From Pseudomonas sp. JM0905a (GTDB lineage: Bacteria > Pseudomonadota > Gammaproteobacteria > Pseudomonadales > Pseudomonadaceae): 64,000 nt of DNA. This document shows, piece by piece, positions 44,964-51,342 of this stretch (position 1 is the first letter of the stretch; each line of letters opens with the position of its first letter). A model generated the notes under the pieces. It was not told the origin of the DNA, ran no database searches, and saw only the letters and a program-made list of their open reading frames with translations. The DNA lies in contig NZ_JACXBU010000013.1 of assembly GCF_014700075.1 (NCBI RefSeq), positions 1 through 64,000 on the forward strand. The letters are read 5' to 3'. A program made the translations under genes and the position numbers.

Positions 44964-45107
44964 GCCGCCGGGGAGGGACGGGTTCGCCTGTCCCTTCTCG
45001 CCGGTTGCACGAGCGTCTGGTCCCCCCCACGACCGCCGGCGCCAGCCCTCTTGCCCGTGGAGCATCCGCCGGCTAGCGTCATCCCGACTTCAGACGACGC
45101 CAGCGCC

Positions 45108-45563
45108 ATGCCCATCGACGCCCAGATCCTCGCCACTATCGATGCCGCCTTCGGCGACAGTCCGCGCCCGGAGCATTTCACCAATTACCGTCACTGCTGC
45201 GAATGCGCCGAGCATGACGAGCTGTTGCGCAGCCGCGACCGCGACACCCTGCAGCATGCCGATGTCGGCAACGCCGGGTGGGATCCGATCTGCTTCTGTT
45301 CGCCCGAAGGCATCGCCTACTACTTTCCTGCCCTGGCGCGCTTCGCCCTGGCCGAACCGGTGCCGGAACTGGACTGGTATGGCTGGCAGATGGTCTTCCA
45401 CCTCGACTATGGAGGCGCGGAAAACGCCTTCTTCCAGCACTGCGGCCCGGGCCAACGCAAGGCCGTGGCCGGACTGCTTGCGCACCTGCTCGATACCCGT
45501 ACCGCGTTGCTGGAAATGGACGCCGACAGCGCCCTGCGCGCCCACGGCGTCTGGGGCGGCTGA
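45108..45563 (+). CDS. Cytoplasmic protein of unknown function
   Basis: This 151-residue acidic protein has 'HFTNYRHCCECAEHDELLRSRDRDTL' near the start and 'WDPICFCSPEGIAYYFPALARFAL', followed by 'FHLDYGGAENAFFQHCGPGQRKAV'. Several cysteines are present but no clear metal-binding spacing. It looks like a family of uncharacterised proteobacterial proteins with a conserved HCCEC segment. No function can be assigned. It is convergent with the next gene, 6 bp apart. Confidence 0.72.
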   Translation: MPIDAQILATIDAAFGDSPRPEHFTNYRHCCECAEHDELLRSRDRDTLQHADVGNAGWDPICFCSPEGIAYYFPALARFALAEPVPELDWYGWQMVFHLDYGGAENAFFQHCGPGQRKAVAGLLAHLLDTRTALLEMDADSALRAHGVWGG

Positions 45564-45569
45564 CGCGCC

Positions 45570-45932
45570 TCAGCGAGCCTGCGTCCGGCGGCTCTGTTGC
45601 TCCAGGGCTTGCTTGCGCCGCGTCACCAGGGTCTTGGCTGCCGTCAGGTGGACGGGGCCCCCCTGATAGGTGGGCAGTTCGCGGGATACCCAATCAATGC
45701 CCTTGTCGTGCCAGTGCACGTCTCCGGCTTCCAGCTTCAGGTCCCGCTGCAACTCGTGGATCACCTGGCGTACGCGCTCATCGCTGTAGAAGGCCTCGCT
45801 GTCGATGGCCTTGCGCAAGGGCTTGCCGTCCTGTCCCACCAAGGTGAGCAGCAACGAACCATCGGGACGTGGCTGGACCGTTACCTCGTGCTGCGGGAAG
45901 GCGTCGTAAAAGGCGGTGAATGGCAGCTTCAT
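45570..45932 (-). CDS. Small protein of unknown function
   Basis: This 120-residue soluble protein reads VQPRPDGSLLLTLVGQDGKPLRKAIDSEAFYSDERVRQVIHELQRDL, then a basic tail (TLVTRRKQALEQQSRRTQAR). No signal peptide or metal motif. It resembles short Pseudomonas-restricted proteins with a 'RPDG..LLTL' motif, but I cannot name the family. An AGAGTC ribosome region precedes the start at 45932. Confidence 0.68.
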   Translation of the reverse strand: MKLPFTAFYDAFPQHEVTVQPRPDGSLLLTLVGQDGKPLRKAIDSEAFYSDERVRQVIHELQRDLKLEAGDVHWHDKGIDWVSRELPTYQGGPVHLTAAKTLVTRRKQALEQQSRRTQAR

Positions 45933-46268
45933 CCGGGACTCTCCTGTCTGGTTGTCGCACCCCTGTACCTAGCGAAGGGCGTGCCCAAACCGGTGTTTCA
46001 GGGGATTCCTTGGGAATCAGCCACATGGACCCGAGGCTCCAGAATGGGCGACGGGAAACTTGCACGATTGCCCTGCATCGGGTCATGCAGGATGCACGAA
46101 ACCGGATTGCGAAAAGTCATGGGGGACCATTTCCTCGGCTGACGCACCTGTTGCCAGCACGCCCGATTCCTGCGAAAAGGCTGCCCGCGATAGTCACAGG
46201 CAAAGTCGGTGACTCATGACCACGTCCGCAGGGGGTGGTTTTCCACGTTCAAATCAAGGAGCACACCC
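45933..46268. other. Upstream region of the interrupted FKBP gene
   Basis: About 335 bp between a leftward gene start and the FKBP ATG. A ribosome site (AAGGAG) lies at 46256-46261. No distinct promoter boxes stand out, and no gene was seen. Confidence 0.4.
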
Positions 46269-46472
46269 ATGGGTGACGAACTGCAGATAACCGATATCCA
46301 GCTGGGCGATGGCAAGGAAGTGGTCAAGGGCGCCCTGATCACCACCCAGTACCGGGGCACGCTGGAGGACGGCACCGAGTTCGACTCCTCCTACAGCCGC
46401 GGCAAACCCTTCCAGTGCGTGATCGGCACCGGTCGCGTGATCAAGGGTTGGGACCAACTTTTTTGCATGTAA
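46269..46472 (+). pseudogene. 5' half of an FKBP-type peptidyl-prolyl isomerase, interrupted by the mobile element
   Basis: Codons 1-62 (MGDELQITDIQLGDGKE to VIGTGRVIKGWD) are host FKBP sequence up to 46454. The frame then enters the element and adds QLFCM before a TAA at 46470-46472. FKBP domains catalyse prolyl cis-trans isomerisation; the lost second half carries part of the active-site pocket, so the 67-residue product should be inactive. Joining bases 46269-46454 to 58494-58649 gives an uninterrupted 113-residue protein with GWDIGLMGMK across the junction. The truncation is therefore caused only by insertion and is reversible by exact excision. Confidence 0.93.
46450..46454 (+). other. 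attL core (GGGAC)
   Basis: GGGTTGGGAC|CAACTTTTTTGC marks the host/element boundary. The core GGGAC is shared with attR at 58489-58493. Crossover must fall inside this 5-bp identity, a short core as expected of a large serine integrase. Confidence 0.85.
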
Positions 46473-46576
46473 CATTATTCTTAAAGCCAGCCTTGACGCT
46501 CTACCTCTCCCGGCTGGGAATACCTCACGCATTCAATTAACGTAGAGGTTTCGAACCCTTACAGGGCAGTGACAGC

Positions 46577-47053
46577 ATGGACATGGCATCGATTAACGGC
46601 TTAGTGCAGGGACTGAAGCTGACTAAGCAACTCGCCACAGCCGCATTTGATGCAAAGGTGGAGGCGGAAGCTAAGGCCAAGATCGGGGAAGTCTTGGACA
46701 AGCTGGGGGACGTGCAGGACAAGCTTTTCGATTTACGGAATGACCTGTACGAACTGCAAACGGAACGGGACGAGCTGAAGAAGAAGCTCGATGTAGACGA
46801 TGCGTGGAAACTACGTGCGGACGCTTACGCCCTCACCAAAACGGCAGGGAATGCTGTCGTGTACGTTTCGAAGGAAGAACCGATCCACTACGCCTGTCCA
46901 AGCTGCTTCAACAAAAAGGAAATCCACCCGCTCCAAGACAACCGGACGTACAGGGGCATGTATCGGTGTACCGGATGCGAAGCTAACTACCCCATCATGC
47001 CCCACAAGAGCATTGAACCGCCCGTGCCGACAGCTAATCACTGGATGAAGTAG
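46577..47053 (+). CDS. Coiled-coil protein with C-terminal zinc ribbon
   Basis: This 158-residue protein has residues 1-85 strongly helical and coiled-coil-like (KIGEVLDKLGDVQDKLFDL, ELQTERDELKKKLDVDDAW). The C-terminus has a zinc ribbon with Cys pairs CPSC and CTGC 28 residues apart. Such proteins are common in prophages and islands, but I cannot assign a function. It is the first gene inside the left end and reads in the same direction as the truncated FKBP gene, so it may be transcribed from the host FKBP promoter. A hairpin follows at 47095. Confidence 0.8.
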   Translation: MDMASINGLVQGLKLTKQLATAAFDAKVEAEAKAKIGEVLDKLGDVQDKLFDLRNDLYELQTERDELKKKLDVDDAWKLRADAYALTKTAGNAVVYVSKEEPIHYACPSCFNKKEIHPLQDNRTYRGMYRCTGCEANYPIMPHKSIEPPVPTANHWMK

Positions 47054-47094
47054 CCCCTTTTCCCGGCAAATCCCCTGCCCTATCCCGGAAACAA

Positions 47095-47146
47095 GAAAGC
47101 CACCGCGTTCCGTTGCCCGATGGGGTGAGGGCTTGCGGTGGCTTTC
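47095..47146. terminator. 12-bp perfect stem after the coiled-coil gene
   Basis: GAAAGCCACCGC and GCGGTGGCTTTC pair perfectly around a 28-base loop that itself contains GCCCGATGGGG. There is no clear U-tract rightward. On the minus strand TTTCTTGTTT follows, so it may work leftward or as a transcript-stabilising structure. Confidence 0.55.
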
Positions 47147-47553
47147 AGTCCTCTTAGTGGGACAACTTTAGGATACACCCGATGTGGTCCCGCACACGGG
47201 CCAGTGACAAGCGGCAGGACGAAAAGAGGCCGCCACCGCTGTGAGCATTCGCTGTGGGGTGAGGCGAAGGCGAAGGTGACGACCTTAATAACTTAAAGTG
47301 ACCACCACGGACACAGCAACGAAACGCCATTGGATAGAGAAGGTGCCTCGCAGTGGCCACTGTCCTCAATCTAGTGAGGGCAACTTTGAGGTTAGTTCAC
47401 GAGTAAACATCCGTATCTGAAGGTGATGAACGGAGAGCATTTCTGAATTGGCCCCCTGCCCCGCCAGAAATGGCCCTCTCTCCTAGCGGCTTATCACACC
47501 GCTACAGGGGGGTGAGCTGGCTTTTGATAAAAACGAAATATCTGAGACGAAAA
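47147..47553. other. Intergenic stretch inside the element
   Basis: About 400 bp with no supported gene. Two similar segments, GGGACAACTTTAGG (47159) and GGGCAACTTTGAGG (47378), occur about 220 bp apart; their meaning is unknown. Confidence 0.4.
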
Positions 47554-47571
47554 GGCCGCCCGAAGGCGGCC
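47554..47571 (-). terminator. Intrinsic terminator of the small serine recombinase gene
   Basis: On the minus strand GGCCGCC-TTCG-GGCGGCC followed by TTTTCG: a 7-bp stem with a stable UUCG tetraloop, 20 bp beyond the recombinase stop. Confidence 0.8.
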
Positions 47572-47591
47572 CTTGGGACACATCACAGGCA

Positions 47592-48308
47592 CTACGGGAA
47601 CTCAATGCCAAGGCGGGCAATCAGGCGGCTAACCTGAACAGCTTGCCACTTGCCTACCTCTCCCTTCGGACTGGCAATCTTCCGATCATTCATCCAGCGA
47701 GCCAGCCCGGCTAGCGTCTTCACACCTTCGAACATGGCGGCCTTGATGTGGCTGTCATATGCCAACGCCTTGTTATCCGCCTTCGCCTTGTTAGCCGCGT
47801 GGGCCACCTTGAATGACTCGGCAGCGATGGCAACGTTCCTACCGTTGTCCCGATTGGCAATCTTCGATTGGGCTACAACATCGCCATTCACAGCACGTTG
47901 TTTCAGGCTGGCCAATCCGTCCTTTGTACGCTGGCTGATGAATTTACGTTCCTGCTCGGCAAGGCTGGCGTAGATATGGAGCTGGAAGCTGTCCGCTTCG
48001 GGCATTGTGGCCACCTTGAACGCCACCCGCTTCATTAGCCCGGCAATGTGTTCAACGTCACGGCTAAGGCGGTCCAGCTTGGCCACTACCAAACTGGCCC
48101 CCACTTCCTTGCACACGTTCAACGCCTTCAAGCATTCCTGACGCTCTGTCGGGGCTACAGCGCCGGACTCTGTGTCCGTGAACTCGGCAACGATGTTCCA
48201 GCCCATTTGATCGGCAGCTTGTTGGATGTACGAACGCTGGGCTTCCAGACCTAGCCCCGACTCTGACTGGCGGGAAGTGGACACGCGGTAGTAGGCGACA
48301 ACGTTCAT
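47592..48308 (-). CDS. Small serine recombinase (resolvase/invertase family)
   Basis: This 238-residue protein has a catalytic N-terminal domain ([20 protein letters not shown], Ser10) with the downstream '[11 protein letters not shown]' and the long E-helix region '[24 protein letters not shown]'. A C-terminal winged/helical DNA-binding region includes '[35 protein letters not shown]'. It could resolve multimers, invert a segment or control copy number. The start at 48308 is supported by AGGGAG ten bases upstream; the longer frame crosses two direct repeats. It is the second serine recombinase of the element. Confidence 0.88.
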   Translation of the reverse strand: MNVVAYYRVSTSRQSESGLGLEAQRSYIQQAADQMGWNIVAEFTDTESGAVAPTERQECLKALNVCKEVGASLVVAKLDRLSRDVEHIAGLMKRVAFKVATMPEADSFQLHIYASLAEQERKFISQRTKDGLASLKQRAVNGDVVAQSKIANRDNGRNVAIAAESFKVAHAANKAKADNKALAYDSHIKAAMFEGVKTLAGLARWMNDRKIASPKGEVGKWQAVQVSRLIARLGIEFP

Positions 48309-48321
48309 TACGGCAACTCCC

Positions 48322-48356
48322 TTTACAACATGGCTTGAGGGAGATTTTACAACATG
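48322..48356. repeat. Two direct repeats TTTACAACATG upstream of the recombinase gene
   Basis: Identical 11-bp copies at 48322-48332 and 48346-48356, 24 bp apart (centre to centre, slightly over two helical turns), directly upstream of the recombinase ribosome site. They could be an operator or recombinase-binding site. Confidence 0.6.
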
Positions 48357-48534
48357 CTGCCGAACGACAGCAATAAGTAATGATTGAAATTTAACCAACT
48401 GCCCTATTACTACCGTTGCCATGTAGGCCGGGGACGGCTGTTCATTTTTTGAGCAGCAGTGTTTCCGGCAAATCGCGACGCATTTGGATTATCTGGAGCG
48501 ATTTTGAAAAACAGGCGTAGAAACGCGGGTTAGC

Positions 48535-48563
48535 TTGACCGGCCAGCGGCAATGCCTTGAAAT
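48535..48563 (+). promoter_or_regulatory. Candidate promoter for the 2-TM protein gene
   Basis: TTGACC, a 17-bp spacer, TGAAAT, 30 bp before the GTG start at 48594. The -35 is good and the -10 moderate. Confidence 0.45.
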
Positions 48564-48593
48564 TACTGGCTTACCACGGGGGGAAAGGGATTC

Positions 48594-49391
48594 GTGACTA
48601 AAAAATTTACCGCTTGGGCGGCCCAGCTTAAGAGCCTGTTCCAGCTTGAAAACTTCTCGAAATTGATTCCGTCACTACTAGGGATCGGTGTACTTGCGAC
48701 GATTGGAATTGTCGGTGCATGGGTGTGGGTATTTTGGGATTCTCCAGTAAGTGAAGACCCCGCCAAGTGGGGACAGTTCGGGGACTACATCGGGGGCTTA
48801 CTTTCCACAATATTCGCGGCCTTTAGCTTCATCGGCATACTTGTAACGGTTTTTATGCAAGGGAAAGCGGTAGAGCGGCAATTTGACGCCATTAAGCAGG
48901 AGCGAGAAATAAAAGACGATGAGGCATATCTACACACATCGATAACTTGCCTAAAGCGGGCATATGCCGCCGTGGAAAATGAGGTAGAGAATAAACCTCA
49001 TCACGATAGAGCGAGATGGCTTACTTGTGCAAGGTGGCTGTTAAAGGCTGAGGAAAGCGAAAAATACATCAAACACCAAAGCGTAAGACTACTATACGAA
49101 AGCGAAGCCGAAGAATGGAGAATAAAATTTAGGACGATTTTCTCCCCTTATCAAACTCCCGAATCCATGGAGATAGAATACTTCCAGAGAGATATAGGAA
49201 GAAGAAACAAGTTTCACCCGGATTCAGTGTATGTTATTTACGCTTTCATGGATTGGCCAGATTCGCGAGCCGACGAAATTGATAAAGTTGGCGAATGGAA
49301 TATGAATAGAGTCCATAAAGTATATGACGGAGCAAGACTCTATCTGAGGCAGTTCATAACAGAAAAAAACGACTCCACTAAAGCCAAATAA
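48594..49391 (+). CDS. Two-transmembrane protein resembling phage abortive-infection (putAbiC-like) proteins
   Basis: This 265-residue protein starts with GTG after a strong GGGGGGAAAGGGA ribosome site. Two helices, LIPSLLGIGVLATIGIVGAWVWVFW and LLSTIFAAFSFIGILVTVFM, are linked by 'WGQFGDYIGGLLST'. The 'FGDxxGGxL' pattern typifies the 2-TM abortive-infection-like group. The C-terminal 170 residues form a charged cytoplasmic domain rich in Lys/Glu/Tyr and markedly AT-rich at DNA level, unlike its neighbours. Defence against competing phages is the likely role, by family resemblance only. It is isolated, with its own promoter and a 24-bp palindromic terminator. Confidence 0.72.
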   Translation: MTKKFTAWAAQLKSLFQLENFSKLIPSLLGIGVLATIGIVGAWVWVFWDSPVSEDPAKWGQFGDYIGGLLSTIFAAFSFIGILVTVFMQGKAVERQFDAIKQEREIKDDEAYLHTSITCLKRAYAAVENEVENKPHHDRARWLTCARWLLKAEESEKYIKHQSVRLLYESEAEEWRIKFRTIFSPYQTPESMEIEYFQRDIGRRNKFHPDSVYVIYAFMDWPDSRADEIDKVGEWNMNRVHKVYDGARLYLRQFITEKNDSTKAK

Positions 49392-49393
49392 AA

Positions 49394-49417
49394 AAGCCCC
49401 GGCCTAGGCCGGGGCTT
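49394..49417. terminator. 24-bp perfect palindrome, bidirectional terminator
   Basis: AAGCCCCGGCCTAGGCCGGGGCTT lies between the rightward 2-TM gene and the leftward small membrane gene. It is followed by TATTTCATT to the right and preceded by an A-run, which serves as the U-tract leftward. Confidence 0.88.
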
Positions 49418-49420
49418 ATT

Positions 49421-49645
49421 TCATTGCTTAACAGGCTGTCGGAACCCGCGAATTACCCAAACCACTAACCAACCTACCACCTGCATTCCTACTACACCGA
49501 CAATCCCCCAGAAGATAAAAAACTCATCCCTGCGGCTACCCCACATTATGTTTTCAACGTAGACGTACAGACCAAACAGATAAAGCAGCGAAGCCAACAC
49601 CCACAACCGGAACCAGCCCTTACGGCTGTATATGCTAAAGCCCAT
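49421..49645 (-). CDS. Small two-helix membrane protein
   Basis: This 74-residue protein has helices at about residues 12-32 (WFRLWVLASLLYLFGLYVYV) and 42-65 (FFIFWGIVGVVGMQVVGWLVVWVI) with basic ends. A very strong purine-rich ribosome site (GGGAGGGGGG) precedes the ATG. It is the last leftward gene of the element and separated by 210 bp from the next, so it may have its own promoter. Its function is unknown; holin-like or anchoring roles are possible but unsupported. Confidence 0.75.
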   Translation of the reverse strand: MGFSIYSRKGWFRLWVLASLLYLFGLYVYVENIMWGSRRDEFFIFWGIVGVVGMQVVGWLVVWVIRGFRQPVKQ

Positions 49646-49855
49646 GACCCCCCCTCCCTGTGGAAAATCTCATTGTAGCTTATGATTGGACACAGTTTGT
49701 AGAGGGCTGGCGATGGCCATCGCTATATAATCGAGTAGAGATAACCAGTGGATGATTACATTGCGAAATGCTGGAAGCCCCGACTAGCGTGGCTTGTAGA
49801 GCATTTATTGAAATTCCACTGATGAAGTTCTCTACTACCCTTCTTGTATTTTCTT

Positions 49856-50881
49856 TCACAGCGGCATGTACGGCCTGAGTAAATCGCGTACATGGTCCAG
49901 GTCTGCTTGTTGTCCGTGCATTACCTTCCATCCGTAGAGAGCCACTTTATCAATAACTCTCTGAGGCACGATTTCAACAGAAGAAAGGAAATTAGCCGCT
50001 GCCAATTCCTGCAATTGCTCCAGCAAGGGGACCAGTTCGCCAACACCATCAGGGCGGAATTCAGCATGACGCTGTAATTCATGGATAAGTACACCGAATT
50101 GATCCTTACCACTGGAAGTAATTACAAACGCTTCTTTTCCGGCCAACTGTGCTTGTAGTTTCCCAAGCTTTACCGTACTGCAAGCGTGCAATTCGTCGAG
50201 CGTCATGCCCAATTCATCTAGGAACAGCTCAAGGTGGGAGATTCGTTTAATACGCCGGGTGGGCTGTACCTTCGCCTTTTTAGCGAATTCCACCACAACA
50301 TCCTCCCCCAGATAACGAACAACTCGGCGGATGATTGATTTACGGGATTCATCCTCAGAAACGAAATTGGCGGCGGATGTGTGGGCACGATGGATGCACT
50401 TACCGTAGCCGAAATATTGATTGCCGTGCTGCTTATTAGGAAGCTCCGGGCAGACAAACAAGTTTTCTGCAAAGAGAACTCCGATGTAATCGCCATCGGC
50501 GGGCTTTACCGGATGAACATGTGCCATCGCATACAGGCGGTTATCATCCCCGTATCCGTTAGCACGCAAGTAGTATTTATAAACATCGTACAGGGCTAGC
50601 AGGCTTTCTACTGTGTGACCTTTGACGATTTCTAACCGCCCTGCCCGTTGGGCTTCCCCCGCCATCCAATACGCAAAGGCGCTTGTCATAAATCGTTCTA
50701 ATCTCGACGCGTCCAAGGCTTTACGTTTATCAGAAGCTTGGCGAGTAGTTTTACATTCAGGATTACAGAAAGCCTGAGAGGCGGTGTTAGGGCGGTAGCT
50801 TTTACGACAGCCACGGCAGGTTTTAACAGTGTTTAACTTCTTACGCGGCTTAGCCGTTGTTTGTTTCTTTGGTAGGCCCAT
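49856..50881 (-). CDS. Zinc-finger protein with a possible HNH-like core
   Basis: This 341-residue protein begins with a basic N-terminal arm (GLPKKQTTAKPRKKLNTVK) and a zinc motif (CRGCRKSYRPNTASQAFCNPEC). About residues 115-165 read YAMAHVHPVKPADG, GVLFAENLFVCPELPNKQHGN and FGYGKCIHRAH. The order His..Asn..His there resembles HNH nucleases, although catalytic residues cannot be confirmed. The C-terminal half is helical. It overlaps the upstream 52-residue zinc-finger gene by 32 bp, indicating coupled translation. A DNA-binding or nuclease role is likely. Confidence 0.7.
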   Translation of the reverse strand: MGLPKKQTTAKPRKKLNTVKTCRGCRKSYRPNTASQAFCNPECKTTRQASDKRKALDASRLERFMTSAFAYWMAGEAQRAGRLEIVKGHTVESLLALYDVYKYYLRANGYGDDNRLYAMAHVHPVKPADGDYIGVLFAENLFVCPELPNKQHGNQYFGYGKCIHRAHTSAANFVSEDESRKSIIRRVVRYLGEDVVVEFAKKAKVQPTRRIKRISHLELFLDELGMTLDELHACSTVKLGKLQAQLAGKEAFVITSSGKDQFGVLIHELQRHAEFRPDGVGELVPLLEQLQELAAANFLSSVEIVPQRVIDKVALYGWKVMHGQQADLDHVRDLLRPYMPL

Positions 50882-51008
50882 CCGGTTGCCCCCCTTTTTC
50901 TAATTTGGCGTTGTATGTTTCGCGGCATGATTGGCCGCAAAATGGTTTATTTCTTGTAGCCGGGAAGACCTTCAAGCACTCCCAGCAGGTACACATGCGT
51001 AGTTTCAT
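50850..51008 (-). CDS. 52-residue zinc-finger protein
   Basis: The short frame MKLRMCTCWECLKVFPATRN... contains CTCWEC and FCGQSC, the same CxxC-x12-(F/Y)CxxxC layout as the N-terminus of the downstream 341-residue protein and the 61-residue protein at 55744. AAGGA lies seven bases before the ATG at 51008. Its stop lies 32 bp inside the downstream gene, and its ribosome site overlaps the upstream stop. Overlap on both sides argues that it is a real gene despite its size. The function is unknown; DNA or RNA binding is likely. Confidence 0.72.
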   Translation of the reverse strand: MKLRMCTCWECLKVFPATRNKPFCGQSCRETYNAKLEKGGQPDGPTKETNNG

Positions 51009-51010
51009 AA

Positions 51011-51295
51011 TTAATCCTTGTGGTAAATGTTTTGGTGGCGAGCTAGTGAGGCATCGATACGGCGCTGTACTTCTTCCAGCAACTCGCCATCGCGCTTTAT
51101 TAGTCGCGTTTCCATTTGGCTGATGGTAGCGAGGCGGTTAGTTTGTCTTTCGTCATACTGTGCCAATAGCACTTCTACGGCTCTGTATGTTTCATGGCTC
51201 TGTTCGCTGAATGCCCATTTAGCCGTTTGCAATACAATCAAATTTGGGCAAAGCACTAACGCACCCCATAGCAGGGCGATTTTCAAATAGTTCAT
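51011..51295 (-). CDS. Membrane-anchored coiled-coil small protein
   Basis: This 94-residue protein has an N-terminal hydrophobic segment (YLKIALLWGALVLCPNLIVL) that can act as a membrane anchor or signal. A heptad-rich region follows (YDERQTNRLATISQMETRLIKRDGELLEEVQRRIDASLAR). It lies 47 bp downstream of the tape-measure gene and directly upstream of the zinc-finger gene. In phages this position can hold tail or lysis-associated proteins (spanin-like); that is only a suggestion. Confidence 0.7.
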   Translation of the reverse strand: MNYLKIALLWGALVLCPNLIVLQTAKWAFSEQSHETYRAVEVLLAQYDERQTNRLATISQMETRLIKRDGELLEEVQRRIDASLARHQNIYHKD

Positions 51296-51342
51296 TTTTA
51301 ATCAGGGGAAATGTTTAGGGGCCATTGCGACCCCTATGTTAT

